DNA of 54,998 nt from an uncultured Pirellulaceae bacterium (GTDB lineage: Bacteria > Planctomycetota > Planctomycetia > Pirellulales > Pirellulaceae), in assembly GCA_938082855.1 (NCBI GenBank), contig CALKCC010000105.1, forward strand, positions 1-54,998. The letters are read 5' to 3'. The notes under the pieces were generated by a model, which was not told the DNA's origin, did no database searches, and saw nothing but the letters and a program-made list of their open reading frames with translations. Shown piece by piece: positions 35,976-45,139 of the stretch; within the stretch, counting starts at the first letter, position 1; each line of letters begins with the position of its first letter. A program made the translations under genes and the position numbers.

Positions 35976-36022
35976 CAAGATTTGATCTTGGCAAGGTTGG
36001 TCATTGAAAGAATGATTCTTTC
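35976..36022 (+). terminator. two tandem hairpins after the permease gene
   Basis: CAAGAT-TTG-ATCTTG (35976-35990) and GAAAGAA-TGA-TTCTTTC (36006-36022) are perfect short hairpins with 3-base loops, 17 and 47 bases after the stop. Either may pause or end transcription, or separate expression of the next gene. Confidence 0.45.
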
Positions 36023-36104
36023 TAAGGTATTATTAAGACGGTGGCATTTTGCTGCGCAGTTAGAAATCTAATCTATCGTCCTTTGGGACACTCAGGGTAA
36101 AAAC

Positions 36105-37613
36105 ATGAAACGTTTCACGGCTATTACGTCAGTTCTGACACTCGCTGTTATGCTGTTGGTCAATGCGTCACAAGCGATGGCTTGTCCATTCTGTGTGGCA
36201 ACGACGCAAACGTTTACCGAAGAAATTGCTTCGATGGACGCTGTGGTTTTTGCCAAGCTAGTAAAGCTTCCACCACCGATCAAGCCTGGGACTCAGCTTG
36301 CCGAAGGCCAGGAGATTCCTCGCGCGAAATTTCAAATTGTGACGATTGTCAAAGGAAAGGAGTTGGTGAAGCCAGCTCAGACTATCGAAGCCATTTATTT
36401 TGGAGAAGCCAAAGTGGGAACTTCGTTCCTGGTCATGGCCGTTGATCCTCCGAAGCTGATGTGGTCTACACCGCTGGAAGTTGTCAAAACCACTCAGGAT
36501 TATATTCTCAAACTGGACTCGCTTCCTAAAGACCCCGTGGCTCGTCTTGAATTCTTTCAGAAGTACTTGGAAAACGAAGATGAAGAACTGGCTCGGGATT
36601 CCTACGACGAATTTGCCAAGAGTCCCTATGATGCCGTCAAAGCGTTAAAGCCAAAAATGGATCACGCTCAGTTGTTGAAGTGGATTCAAGATTCTGAAGT
36701 ACCCGCCAGTCGTCGTCGGCTATACCTGACGATGCTTGGGGTTTGTGGTTCTGCAAAAGACCTCCCGATGCTGGAAGAACTTCTTAGTTCTTCGGATCGA
36801 AAGAAGAAAGCCGGACTGGACGCATTAATCGGCTGCTACTTAACACTCAAAGGTCCCGATGGTCTGAAACTCATCGAAGATTTGTTCATCCGCAATAAGC
36901 GATCTGAATACGCCGACACCTACGCCGCTGTAATGGCCTTACGATTTCATGGGACGGAGTCGGATATTATTCCTCGGAAGCGAATTCTTGTTTCGATGCG
37001 ATATATGTTGGATCGCCCTCAATTAGCAGATTTGGTCATTCCTGACTTGGCGCGTTGGGAAGACTGGAGTCAGGTTGACCGTATGGTGAAGCTGTTCAAG
37101 GACGCGGATGAAGAGACAAGTTGGGTACGAGTACCTGTGATCAACTACTTGCGACAATGTCCGCTTACTGAAGCGAAAGAACAGATTAAGGCGTTGGAGA
37201 AAATTGACCCTGCAGCGGTGAAGCGAGCGAACACCTTCTTCCCATTTGGTCCAGCTAACAGTGGCCGTGGAGATACCAAAGCTCCTAAGAGTTCCTCGCT
37301 AGATAAATCCACCACCGAGTCGTTTGTGTCCACTCCTGTCTTGGAAACATCTTTGGAATCCAGCGAAGAGATTCCTACTTCGACCACGACGACCAGCTCA
37401 ATCGAGACCGTCGAAGACACAGCCATCCCTGCGGATCAAGTGATCGTTCCATCCCCTGTGGTGGAAAAGGCGATCCAGCCAGCGATTTCTAAAGAAGAGC
37501 CCGTAGCTGAAGGTAAGGAACCGAACCTTTGGTACGCTTTAGGCGTACCATTTCTAGCAGGGCTGGGGTTATTGGTTCTTCAGTGGCGAGTCATGAGTGG
37601 CTCGGGCCGCTAA
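36105..37613 (+). CDS. secreted, C-terminally anchored CPFC protein with helical repeats
   Basis: A 502-aa protein with a signal peptide ending near SQAMA, followed at once by CPFC, so the mature protein may begin with a CxxC pair able to bind metal or form a disulfide. Residues about 30-130 look like a small beta-barrel (VFAKLVKLPPPIK, GTSFLVMAVDPP). Residues about 150-380 are helical HEAT-like repeats (ARRR-like turns in VPASRRRLYLTML). A Ser/Thr-rich linker (about 395-470) leads to one C-terminal membrane helix (WYALGVPFLAGLGLLVLQW). I do not recognise an assigned function. It lies between the ABC transporter and the DUF3299-like genes and is probably part of that system. Confidence 0.75.
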   Translation: MKRFTAITSVLTLAVMLLVNASQAMACPFCVATTQTFTEEIASMDAVVFAKLVKLPPPIKPGTQLAEGQEIPRAKFQIVTIVKGKELVKPAQTIEAIYFGEAKVGTSFLVMAVDPPKLMWSTPLEVVKTTQDYILKLDSLPKDPVARLEFFQKYLENEDEELARDSYDEFAKSPYDAVKALKPKMDHAQLLKWIQDSEVPASRRRLYLTMLGVCGSAKDLPMLEELLSSSDRKKKAGLDALIGCYLTLKGPDGLKLIEDLFIRNKRSEYADTYAAVMALRFHGTESDIIPRKRILVSMRYMLDRPQLADLVIPDLARWEDWSQVDRMVKLFKDADEETSWVRVPVINYLRQCPLTEAKEQIKALEKIDPAAVKRANTFFPFGPANSGRGDTKAPKSSSLDKSTTESFVSTPVLETSLESSEEIPTSTTTTSSIETVEDTAIPADQVIVPSPVVEKAIQPAISKEEPVAEGKEPNLWYALGVPFLAGLGLLVLQWRVMSGSGR

Positions 37614-37677
37614 AAACCTCCTCTGTCGAGTCCCTTGCGTTTCGATTTTATCGATTAATTGGTTCGTAGCGCGCGGA

Positions 37678-37696
37678 ATTGACGCTCAGCGTCAAT
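37678..37696 (+). terminator. hairpin after the CPFC gene
   Basis: ATTGACGCT-C-AGCGTCAAT is a perfect inverted repeat 65 bases after the stop, followed by CTAACAGTTT. A terminator or a DNA-binding site are both possible. Confidence 0.45.
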
Positions 37697-37813
37697 CTAA
37701 CAGTTTCGATTACAGGCGTGATCGTATCTCTGGTCGATATCGAATTCGGAGCATTAGATAGTACTCGGTAATTCAGAAATCACGTGTGTATTGCACGATA
37801 GGTAATTGAGCTA

Positions 37814-38572
37814 ATGGCAGAAGATAGTTTATTCAGTGATGAAAGCTCGGACGAAGATCAGTTGTTTTCGAGTACTCGAGATGAGATGGATGCCAGTCAG
37901 TATCGGTCATTAAGTCCCTGGGCGGTCGCCACACTAGTGTTGACGTTGCTAGCTTTAGCCCTCTTTATCTCGATGGGACCTGATGGCGTCTTTCTATATG
38001 CTCCAGTGCAACTGGCAGGCATTGCCGTCGGCCTGATTGCCATCTTGAAGATCCGCGGGAATTCATTCGAGTTTACCGGGGAAAAGTTCGCACGAATTGG
38101 GCTAGCGATCAATACCGTGTTTTTGATTATTGCGACAACTTGGGCAACCATTGTTTATTTCACAGAAGTACCGGAAGGGTATAGTCGCATTAGTTTTTCG
38201 ACGCTTGAGGGCGAAGGTGTCTCGGCTAGATCACCGATTTCTCCGACTGTCGCTCAGTACGACGGAGAATCCGTCTTCGTCAAAGGTTATATTCACCCCG
38301 GTGTAAATGGGTTGGGAAATATCACCAGATTTGTCTTGGTCGGTGACCTGAAGACGTGTTGTTTTGGTGGGCAACCAAAGCCCTGGGACATGATCGAAGT
38401 CGATTTGCAGCAGGGGCAACAAGTGACTTACGACGTGAAACGCCATCGACTTTGGGGTACAATGTCGATTGATGTGACCCCGCATCTGGCCGTTGGTTCC
38501 ACCAAGGAAGCAACCGGTGATGTTCAATTGCAAGGTGGTTATTTCCACTTGGAAGCGGATGGCGTGAAATAA
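37814..38572 (+). CDS. membrane protein with a DUF3299-like extracytoplasmic domain
   Basis: A 252-aa protein. An acidic N-terminus of about 35 residues precedes three hydrophobic stretches (WAVATLVLTLLALALFISMG; VQLAGIAVGLIAIL; IGLAINTVFLIIATTWATIVYF). The C-terminal domain (about 155-250) has GYIHPGVNGLGNITRFVLVG, LKTCCFGGQPKPWDMIEV, a pattern shared with the next gene (GYMLP, FVLVRDNMECCFGPG). I read it as a DUF3299-like OB-fold domain, from memory of the family. The Cys pair could bind metal. It lies 20 bases before the second DUF3299-like gene. Confidence 0.75.
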   Translation: MAEDSLFSDESSDEDQLFSSTRDEMDASQYRSLSPWAVATLVLTLLALALFISMGPDGVFLYAPVQLAGIAVGLIAILKIRGNSFEFTGEKFARIGLAINTVFLIIATTWATIVYFTEVPEGYSRISFSTLEGEGVSARSPISPTVAQYDGESVFVKGYIHPGVNGLGNITRFVLVGDLKTCCFGGQPKPWDMIEVDLQQGQQVTYDVKRHRLWGTMSIDVTPHLAVGSTKEATGDVQLQGGYFHLEADGVK

Positions 38573-38592
38573 ACGCCAGGATTGCTTAGAAG

Positions 38593-39069
38593 ATGTTTAC
38601 GATGGATTTCAAAATGACTCGCAAACTCATAACAGCCTGCCTACTGCTGTTGTTTACAGGTGGTGTGGCGATTCAGGCTCAGCAACCGGATAAATCCCGA
38701 CTGAAGGATATTTCCTTCGATGACATCAAGTTTGATATCGCCAAAGGTGCTCCGTTTAAGCGGGACATGTTGCCCAAAGAGATTGAAGCACTTGAGGGAC
38801 AATTGGTGCGACTGCGTGGGTATATGTTGCCCAGTTTCCAACAGTCCGGGATAAAGAAATTCGTCCTAGTGCGAGATAACATGGAATGTTGCTTCGGCCC
38901 CGGAGCCGCTCTTTATGACTGTGTCATTATTGAGATGCAGGGATCGTCGTCCGCATCATTTTCAGTCCGCCCAATGGCGGTGGAAGGTGTGTTCAAGGTC
39001 AGCGAGTTTAAAGGGCCGGATGGAAAGCACCTCGCGATTTACCACATCGACGGTCGAAGTGCAAAATAG
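38593..39069 (+). CDS. exported DUF3299-like protein
   Basis: A 158-aa protein with a signal peptide (LITACLLLLFTGGVAIQAQ) and one domain: LEGQLVRLRGYMLPSFQ, KKFVLVRDNMECCFGPG and ALYDCVIIEMQ, then MAVEGVFKV and HLAIYHIDG. The CCFG motif matches that of the preceding gene. The ATGs at 38593, 38602 and 38614 are all possible starts; the signal peptide is kept with each. DUF3299 genes sit next to FtsX-type ABC transporters in zinc-regulated loci of gammaproteobacteria, as I recall. A strong terminator follows. Confidence 0.78.
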   Translation: MFTMDFKMTRKLITACLLLLFTGGVAIQAQQPDKSRLKDISFDDIKFDIAKGAPFKRDMLPKEIEALEGQLVRLRGYMLPSFQQSGIKKFVLVRDNMECCFGPGAALYDCVIIEMQGSSSASFSVRPMAVEGVFKVSEFKGPDGKHLAIYHIDGRSAK

Positions 39070-39097
39070 TCGCACTCGTCTAAAACGTTCAACCTTC

Positions 39098-39132
39098 ATA
39101 CCTCTTTAGTTCATTGCTAAAGAGGTATTTTT
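39098..39132 (+). terminator. intrinsic terminator after the DUF3299-like genes
   Basis: ATACCTCTTTAG and CTAAAGAGGTAT form a perfect 12-bp stem with a 7-base loop followed by TTTT. It closes the transcription unit that starts with the ABC transporter or the CPFC gene. Confidence 0.93.
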
Positions 39133-39248
39133 GTTGAGAGGCTGCTACAAACTTACTCCTGAAGACGTGCTTGGCTTTCTTTAATTCCGGTCTAAACACG
39201 TTTATAATCGACGGGATATGAATATCCACAGAATGACGGGAGTCGATA

Positions 39249-40418
39249 ATGGCAGCTAAAACCTGGGTACTTACAGATGTGAGTGAAGGAACGTTTGTGG
39301 AACATCTGGATGTAACGTCCAATGATGTTCCTGGGTCTCCTGCAGGCTGGAGTGTAACAAAGAGGACGCTAAGGGGTGGTCTGAGTGATGGAGTGGAAGT
39401 TGTTGAGATTAACAACGGAAAACTGTCTTTCGGTATTCTTTTAACCCGTGGAATGAGTTTATCAACCGCTGTCATTGGTAAACAGTCATTTGGCTGGAAG
39501 TCGCCTGTCCAAGGCCCCGTTCATCCAAAGTACGTGCCACTCAATGAACCGAGTGGACTGGGTTGGCTCGACGGATTTGATGAGATGATGGTACGTTGTG
39601 GTTTAGAGAGCAACGGTGCACCTGAATTTGATGAAGAGACTAACAATCTCAAGTATCCACTGCACGGTCGGGTTGGTAATAAACCTGCTCAGAAAGCAGT
39701 TTTGACCATTGATCCGGATGCAGGAACGATTTCTGTATCGGGTGTGGTTGTGGAGACCCGGTTCCACTTCTTCAAGTTGTGTTTGGAAACCACGATTTCC
39801 ACAAAGTTTGGTGATAATGCCATTCAACTTGATGACACGATAAAGAATCTCTCGGCGAGTCCTGCAGAAGCTCAAATGCTCTATCACGCCAATTTTGGAG
39901 ATCCGCTGTTAGATGCCGGGTCTAAAGTGGTCGCTCCGATTGATGAGCTCGTACCTCGTAATGATCATGCCGCCAGCGGTATTGATGCATGGGATAGTTA
40001 TCAGGCAGCTCAACCGGGATTTGAGGAACAGGTTTATTTTCTGACATGTCTCGGTGATGGAAACGGAGACACTGAAGTGCTTCTGAAGAATGCCCACAGT
40101 ACACAAGGAGTGAGCCTGTCCTATAACACGTCTTCCATTCCTTGCTTTAGTGTCTGGAAGAACACAACGGCATTGGAGGATGGATTTGTAACGGGAATTG
40201 AGCCGGGGACGAATTATCCGAATCCACGGTCCTATGAAGGTGAACAAGGCCGAGTCATCAAACTCGATCCAAACGGGACAGCCGATCTTTCGTTGAAAAT
40301 GCAATTTCTGACAGACGAACGACAGGTGGCTGACTCAGAAAAGCGTATTGCCACGCTGCAGGAAAATGGAGTGCCAACAATTCATAAGAAACCTCAAAAA
40401 GGTTGGTGTGCCCCGTAA
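39249..40418 (+). CDS. aldose 1-epimerase-like protein (DUF4432 family)
   Basis: A 389-aa protein with the galactose mutarotase-like beta-supersandwich pattern of DUF4432: GVEVVEINNGKLSFGILLTRGMSL, GWLDGFDEMMVRCGLESNG, LHGRVGNKPA, MLYHANFGDPLLDAG and GIEPGTNYPNPRSYEGEQG. Members probably interconvert anomers of sugars or sugar derivatives. No signal peptide is visible. It begins a plus-strand group with two TIM-barrel proteins and an oxidoreductase, which suggests catabolism of a sugar or cyclitol. ATG at 39249 follows GATAATGG-type sequence without a strong ribosome binding site. Confidence 0.85.
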   Translation: MAAKTWVLTDVSEGTFVEHLDVTSNDVPGSPAGWSVTKRTLRGGLSDGVEVVEINNGKLSFGILLTRGMSLSTAVIGKQSFGWKSPVQGPVHPKYVPLNEPSGLGWLDGFDEMMVRCGLESNGAPEFDEETNNLKYPLHGRVGNKPAQKAVLTIDPDAGTISVSGVVVETRFHFFKLCLETTISTKFGDNAIQLDDTIKNLSASPAEAQMLYHANFGDPLLDAGSKVVAPIDELVPRNDHAASGIDAWDSYQAAQPGFEEQVYFLTCLGDGNGDTEVLLKNAHSTQGVSLSYNTSSIPCFSVWKNTTALEDGFVTGIEPGTNYPNPRSYEGEQGRVIKLDPNGTADLSLKMQFLTDERQVADSEKRIATLQENGVPTIHKKPQKGWCAP

Positions 40419-40452
40419 GAATCGGCGATGAGTGCAGATGCGTACTCCTTTT

Positions 40453-40469
40453 AGAGGAATCGATCCTCT
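40453..40469 (+). terminator. short hairpin after the epimerase-like gene
   Basis: AGAGGA-ATCGA-TCCTCT is a perfect 6-bp stem in the 211-base gap before the next gene, followed by TATAGAATCG. It is a weak terminator candidate; the rest of this gap shows nothing recognisable. Confidence 0.35.
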
Positions 40470-40629
40470 TATAGAATCGAGGGGTAATTATATTTGCCCT
40501 GCAGAGTAGATTGCTTCCAAAACGAATCAGGAATGTAGACCAATAGATCGGTGAATGCAGTTCCCGCAGAGTGCCGGTAATTAATCAAACAATGACGTTC
40601 ATCCAATGAATCACAGGAGTGAATGAACA

Positions 40630-41661
40630 ATGACAAATCTGTTCCCAAAACTACATAATGCGATGTGGCCAGGATTAGTGGGTAAAGGCGACGAAGAAGG
40701 TCAGGAACCACCAATCAGTCTCGAACGAATGCTTGAATTGACTGCCGCCGCTGAAGTGGATGGACAGAAATTTGAAGGAGTGGATTACTTCTTATTCCAC
40801 CCTCACACCGATCCAGATGCTTCGGACGATGAACTGAAAGAAATTGCCGATTTGATTGGTAGCCACAATCTCAAAGTAGGTTCTGTGGTAGCTCCTGTAT
40901 GGCCGGGAACCGTCGGTGACTCAGCCATGGGTTCTGATGAGCAACAGGAGAAATTCCTGGATGCGATTAAGAAAGCCTGTCGTATTGCAGGTGTATTCAA
41001 TGATCATGGAATTCGTGAATACGGAGTGATTCGAATTGACTCTGCAGAATTTGGTGTGGAAAAGTGGCGTGAAGACCCTCAGGCCGGTACAGCAAGGATT
41101 GTAGATACCTTCACGAAGGCTGCGGAAATCGCCGAAGCTCATGGCGAACGCCTCGCATGCGAAGGCGAGATTTGTTGGGCTGGTATGCACAGTTGGAAGG
41201 ATATGCTCGACGTGCTGGAAGGAGTCGGCAAGCCAGAGTCTTTTGGATTCCAGTCAGATCAGGCTCACACCTATCTCTACCTCATGGGATACAACGCTCC
41301 CGAGCACGCTTTGCTTCAGGATGGATATTCCGAAGAAGAGTTTTACGCGGCCTATGAAGTTATGACCGAGAAACTGCGTCCTTGGACGATCGACTTCCAT
41401 GTTGCTCAGAACGACGGTACTGTGCATGGAGCGGGTTCTCATGACAAAACTGGGAAGCACTGTCGCGCGGATGATCCGAATGGGAAACTGGATATCACTC
41501 GGACAGCAGGATACTGGTTGCAGGATGCTGCCTCTCGGGGTATTCAGCACATCTGTTGGGATGGTTGCATGTTCCCTAATGAAGTTTTAGAAGACCCAAA
41601 TACTTGGAATGTGATTCTCAAGGCAATGGTCGATGTTCGTGCCGCTCACGGTTGGAACTAA
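40630..41661 (+). CDS. TIM-barrel sugar isomerase-like protein
   Basis: A 343-aa protein of the xylose isomerase-like TIM-barrel superfamily: [68 protein letters not shown] (metal-binding Glu), [16 protein letters not shown] (Asp/His) and [16 protein letters not shown] (His). Four likely metal ligands are thus in place. The exact substrate is unknown. Length is longer than the common 280-aa sugar phosphate isomerase/epimerase. It lies 64 bases before the Gfo/Idh/MocA gene and is probably co-transcribed with it. Confidence 0.85.
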   Translation: MTNLFPKLHNAMWPGLVGKGDEEGQEPPISLERMLELTAAAEVDGQKFEGVDYFLFHPHTDPDASDDELKEIADLIGSHNLKVGSVVAPVWPGTVGDSAMGSDEQQEKFLDAIKKACRIAGVFNDHGIREYGVIRIDSAEFGVEKWREDPQAGTARIVDTFTKAAEIAEAHGERLACEGEICWAGMHSWKDMLDVLEGVGKPESFGFQSDQAHTYLYLMGYNAPEHALLQDGYSEEEFYAAYEVMTEKLRPWTIDFHVAQNDGTVHGAGSHDKTGKHCRADDPNGKLDITRTAGYWLQDAASRGIQHICWDGCMFPNEVLEDPNTWNVILKAMVDVRAAHGWN

Positions 41662-41725
41662 TTACAAATAACTGTTATTGCACGGGCAACACTTTGGAGT
41701 CCGTGGGAGATAAAGAGAAAGTATT

Positions 41726-42862
41726 ATGGCGAAGAAACCACTTAATATCGGCATGATCGGTTACGGCTTTATGGGCCGTACCCACTCCAATGCTTATCGT
41801 AAAGTTAACAATTTTTTTGATCTCGAATACCAACCAGTTCTTAAAGCTGCCTGTGCACGAAATCAAGAAAAGGCTCAGGCCTTTGCTGATACCTGGGGCT
41901 ACGAATCGATTGAATCGGATTGGCGAGCTTTAGTGGCTCGTGACGATATCGATGCTGTCGATATTTGTACTCCGAATAACCTCCATAAAGAAATTGCCAT
42001 CGCTTGTGCTGAAGCTGGCAAGATGATTCTTTGTGAGAAACCGCTTTCGATGGATACTGCGGAAGGCGAAGAAATGTGTGCGGCAGTGGAAGCTGCCGGC
42101 GTACCAAATATCGTCTGGTACAACTATCGCCGAGTGCCTGCCGTGACATTGGCCAAGCAGTTGATCGACGAAGGTCGATTAGGGCGTATTTTCCACTACC
42201 GCGCTCAGTTCCTGCAGGATTGGACGATTTCAACAGATCTGCCTCAGGGTGGAGAAGCGCTGTGGCGATTAGATGCTTCTGTAGCGGGATCCGGTGTGAC
42301 TGGTGACTTGCTGGCTCACTGTATCGATACAGCTCTTTGGCTTAACGGATCAATCGACTCAGTTTCTGCCATGACAGAGACATTCATCAAAGAACGAGTT
42401 CATCAGGATACTGGTGAAGTGATGCCGGTCACCATCGACGATGCCTGTACTTTCATGGGACGCTTTAGTAATGGCTCACTCGCGTTATTTGAATCCACGC
42501 GATATGCCCGTGGGCACAAAGCACTGTACACGTTGGAGATCAATGGTGAGAAAGGCTCACTGCGATGGGATCTGCACGATCTGCATCGTTTAGAGTACTT
42601 CGATCATGGTGATTCCGGTGCAGTCCGCGGCTGGAAGAATATCCATGTGACCGATGGCGAGCACCCGTACATGGGTAACTGGTGGGTGCCTGGATTGCAG
42701 ATCGGATATGAACATACCTTTGTGCATCAGGTGGCTGACTTCCTGAAGGGCCTGGAAACTGGCGAGCCAGCCGGTCCGACTTTCCGTGATGCACTGGAAA
42801 CACAAAAAGTCTGTGACGCTGTCTTAGCTTCGGCCAAAGACGGGTCATGGCAAAACGTATAA
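41726..42862 (+). CDS. Gfo/Idh/MocA-family oxidoreductase
   Basis: A 378-aa NAD(P)-dependent dehydrogenase. The Rossmann motif [13 protein letters not shown] (residues 12-24) is followed by [27 protein letters not shown] and the family motif CEKPLSMD. The C-terminal sheet domain begins after [17 protein letters not shown], with [14 protein letters not shown] carrying the conserved His/Asp. These enzymes oxidise a hydroxyl of sugars or inositols to a ketone. No Tat signal is present, so it is cytoplasmic. Neighbouring isomerases and an epimerase fit a pathway in which the oxidised sugar is isomerised. Confidence 0.92.
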   Translation: MAKKPLNIGMIGYGFMGRTHSNAYRKVNNFFDLEYQPVLKAACARNQEKAQAFADTWGYESIESDWRALVARDDIDAVDICTPNNLHKEIAIACAEAGKMILCEKPLSMDTAEGEEMCAAVEAAGVPNIVWYNYRRVPAVTLAKQLIDEGRLGRIFHYRAQFLQDWTISTDLPQGGEALWRLDASVAGSGVTGDLLAHCIDTALWLNGSIDSVSAMTETFIKERVHQDTGEVMPVTIDDACTFMGRFSNGSLALFESTRYARGHKALYTLEINGEKGSLRWDLHDLHRLEYFDHGDSGAVRGWKNIHVTDGEHPYMGNWWVPGLQIGYEHTFVHQVADFLKGLETGEPAGPTFRDALETQKVCDAVLASAKDGSWQNV

Positions 42863-42885
42863 GCTAAACGCAGGATGCCTCCTGC

Positions 42886-43533
42886 ATGAATTATTTAGCT
42901 CATGCAATCGACTATTTAGATCGCCCTCTTTTCATGTCAGGTACAGGCGTGCCAGACATGTTGAGTGTGGTGGATCGAAAAGTGCGAGTTCGCTCGCGAA
43001 ATTTGAAACCGTTGATCGAAACCCATCAGGGTGACGTTGCTGAATTAGCCTCAGGAATGTTGCAACACCTGAACGATGATCATTGGTTTCATGCGACAGC
43101 GATCTTCAATCAGCTCAATTTGGAATTTGCTCAGGCATTACGAGAAGCTGTTCCTGAAGACACGTCGCTTCGTCCCAGATTTTTGGGACATATATTAATC
43201 GAGTTACTATTGGATGCTCGGTTGGCAGAATGTAATCCCGGCTTGCTTGACGAGTACTATGACGTACTGGGGCAGGTAGATGCCGCGAAGATTCAGACGG
43301 TGATCAATATGGCGTCGGCACGCCCAACGGATCAGTTTGTGCGATTCTTCGAGGCTTTTTGTCGGGAGCGATTCTTGTTTGATTACCTGGATAATGACCG
43401 ATTAGCCTATCGATTAAATCAGGTGATGAAGCGAGTAGGGTTACCTGAATTTGGTGATTCGGTAATTGAGTTATTTCCGGCGATGCGTCAAAGGGTGTAT
43501 CGATGCCACGACGAGCTACTAACAGCTGAGTAG
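42886..43533 (+). CDS. protein of unknown function, weakly AcpH-like
   Basis: A 215-aa mainly helical protein. The N-terminus MNYLAHAIDYLDRPLFMSGTGVPDML and the later LNDDHWFHATAIF and GHILIELLLDARL recall the acyl carrier protein phosphodiesterase (AcpH) family, which starts MNFLAHL and uses an HD-like metal site, but similarity is limited and I would not assign that reaction. The gene starts 23 bases after the oxidoreductase and is followed 51 bases later by a sugar epimerase-like gene, so it belongs to the same unit by position. Confidence 0.6.
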   Translation: MNYLAHAIDYLDRPLFMSGTGVPDMLSVVDRKVRVRSRNLKPLIETHQGDVAELASGMLQHLNDDHWFHATAIFNQLNLEFAQALREAVPEDTSLRPRFLGHILIELLLDARLAECNPGLLDEYYDVLGQVDAAKIQTVINMASARPTDQFVRFFEAFCRERFLFDYLDNDRLAYRLNQVMKRVGLPEFGDSVIELFPAMRQRVYRCHDELLTAE

Positions 43534-43584
43534 AACTCTCAGTAACAGATTCAAACTTATTGATGAAGTAGAGGAAACGAAACC

Positions 43585-44433
43585 ATGAAATTTGGAATGA
43601 ACTTATTGCTTTGGACAGGCGCGATGAATGACGACATGATTCCTGTTGTCGCATCACTCAAAGAAATGGGATATGACGGCGTCGAAATTCCAGTGTTCGA
43701 AGATAATATCGATCTCTACACTCAATGGGGAGCTCGCCTTAAAGAGATGGGGCTGGAATGTACAGCCGTGACTGTGCGAGGAGAAGAAGATAATCCAATC
43801 AGTGCAGACCCAGCGGTTCGAGCTTTAGGCGTTGAAAATAATAAACGTGCTTTGGATAACGCAGCGGCAGCCGGTGCCGTCCGGTTAGTAGGGCCTTATC
43901 ATTCAGCGTTGGGAGTATTCTCGGGTCAGGGACCAACCGAAGATGAGTGGAAGTGGGGCGTTGATAGTATGCGTCAGGTAGCTGAGCATGCTGAGACCGT
44001 TGGGATTACGCTAGGCGTGGAAGCTCTCAATCGATTTGAAACCTACCTGCTAAATACCCACGCAGATTCCGCTCGCTTTGTTCGCGAAGTCGATCATCCA
44101 AATGCTCGGATGATGTACGACACGTTCCATGCCAATATTGAAGAGAAAGACATCGCTCAGGCTATTCGTGACTGTAGCGATGTGTGTGCATTAGTACATA
44201 TTTCTGAGAATGACCGTTCCACTCCAGGGACTGGGAATGTGGACTGGGATACCAACTTCAATACGCTGAAAGAAGTTGGCTATGACGGCTGGATGGTTGT
44301 AGAAGCCTTTGGCTTGGCACTGCCTGAATTGGTCGCGGCTACTAAGATCTGGCGTCGTATGTATGAGAGTGAAGAGCAACTGGCTAGTGACGCTTTGAAG
44401 TTCATGCAGGAACAAGTTTCCCAGCGATGGTAG
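43585..44433 (+). CDS. sugar epimerase-like TIM-barrel protein (tagatose 3-epimerase type)
   Basis: A 282-aa protein of the D-tagatose/D-psicose 3-epimerase type: MKFGMNLLLWTGAMNDDMIP, MGYDGVEIPVFE, LGVEALNRFETYLLNT (catalytic Glu), ARMMYDTFHANIEE (Asp), LVHISENDRSTPGTGNVDW (His, Arg) and GWMVVEAFG (second catalytic Glu). The metal-binding Glu-Asp-His-Glu set is complete. It probably epimerises a free ketose at C3. A GAGGAAACGAA site precedes the ATG. It ends the sugar group and its stop is followed by array A9. Confidence 0.88.
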   Translation: MKFGMNLLLWTGAMNDDMIPVVASLKEMGYDGVEIPVFEDNIDLYTQWGARLKEMGLECTAVTVRGEEDNPISADPAVRALGVENNKRALDNAAAAGAVRLVGPYHSALGVFSGQGPTEDEWKWGVDSMRQVAEHAETVGITLGVEALNRFETYLLNTHADSARFVREVDHPNARMMYDTFHANIEEKDIAQAIRDCSDVCALVHISENDRSTPGTGNVDWDTNFNTLKEVGYDGWMVVEAFGLALPELVAATKIWRRMYESEEQLASDALKFMQEQVSQRW

Positions 44434-44438
44434 CTGAA

Positions 44439-44580
44439 CAGTTAACCATTTAACCATTTAGCCACTTAGCCAGTTGGCCATTGGACAGTTAGACAATTAG
44501 ACAATGTTCATTTAGTTCAATGGACAATGTCTAATGTCAAAATGTCCATTGATACATGGTTAAATGGCTAACTGGTTAAA
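44439..44580 (+). repeat. octamer array A9 (full-length, inverted ends)
   Basis: Lies between two convergent genes. Left part: TTAACCAT (two), TTAGCCAC, TTAGCCAG, TTGGCCA, TTGGACAG, TTAGACAA (two). Right part: AATGTCCATTGATACATGG, then TTAAATGGCTAACTGGTTAAAC, ending 3 bases before the stop of the minus-strand fur-like gene. Each neighbour therefore sees TTAACC/TTAGCC units reading away from its own stop codon. Confidence 0.95.
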
Positions 44581-44583
44581 CGA

Positions 44584-45051
44584 TCAGCAGTTATTGCAGT
44601 GACCACGCACTAATATCTCTTTGACTGTCACGGTTTTGTCAGCCAGTTTAAAGTCGGTGGCCTGGAGATACTTTTCATCGATGCAGGAGACAGCACCACA
44701 GTCTATACAGACAAAGTGCGGGTGGGGCGAACAGGCTTCATCGTGATGGTCGGCCAATTCAAATCTCCAGATATGATCTCCCAATTCTGCGCGTCTTAAT
44801 AAATTCGCACCGACTAAGTCATTCAGGTTGCGATAGACGGTCGCTTTATCGACTCCTAAATTCTCAAGCTCGGCAGCAACTTCTGCATGCGATAGAGGCT
44901 TGGAGGACTGCGACAACATTGTGAGAGTCGCGATTCGTGCTGGTGTGGCACGCATACCCGCTTGTTTCAGCAGGGTTTTCATAGCAGCAGGACTAAAGTC
45001 GTTCATGTAGGTCTTGGTATCCAATGGTGATTTGTCCATTAAGTGTAGCAT
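44584..45051 (-). CDS. Fur-family transcriptional regulator (Fur/Zur type)
   Basis: A 155-aa repressor with the winged helix (MRATPARIATLTMLSQSSKPLSHAEVAAEL, VDKATVYRNLNDLVGANLLRR) and the metal-binding half (HIWRFELADHHDEACSPHPHFVCIDCGAVSCID). Two CxxC pairs, Cys 115/118 and Cys 152/155 at the very C-terminus (GHCNNC), form the structural zinc site. Iron or zinc as effector cannot be decided; the late double CxxC and short acidic region are also seen in Zur. AGG lies four bases before the ATG. It is divergent from the pilin-like gene with a strong palindrome between them, likely its own operator. Confidence 0.92.
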   Translation of the reverse strand: MLHLMDKSPLDTKTYMNDFSPAAMKTLLKQAGMRATPARIATLTMLSQSSKPLSHAEVAAELENLGVDKATVYRNLNDLVGANLLRRAELGDHIWRFELADHHDEACSPHPHFVCIDCGAVSCIDEKYLQATDFKLADKTVTVKEILVRGHCNNC

Positions 45052-45112
45052 TGGCCTGCCGAATAATCACAAGTTTTAATCAGCTAATCTCTGTTAAATT
45101 CACAAAGTGTGT

Positions 45113-45139
45113 ATATGCAAAACGTTTGCAACTGCATAT
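45113..45139. promoter_or_regulatory. nested palindrome, candidate Fur/Zur operator
   Basis: ATATGCA (45113-45119) and TGCATAT (45133-45139) form an outer inverted repeat, and GCAAA-ACG-TTTGC (45117-45129) an inner one, overlapping it off-centre. It lies 62 bases from the fur-like start and 79 bases from the pilin-like start. The AT-rich inner palindrome of this size fits a Fur-family operator for either or both genes. Confidence 0.55.
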
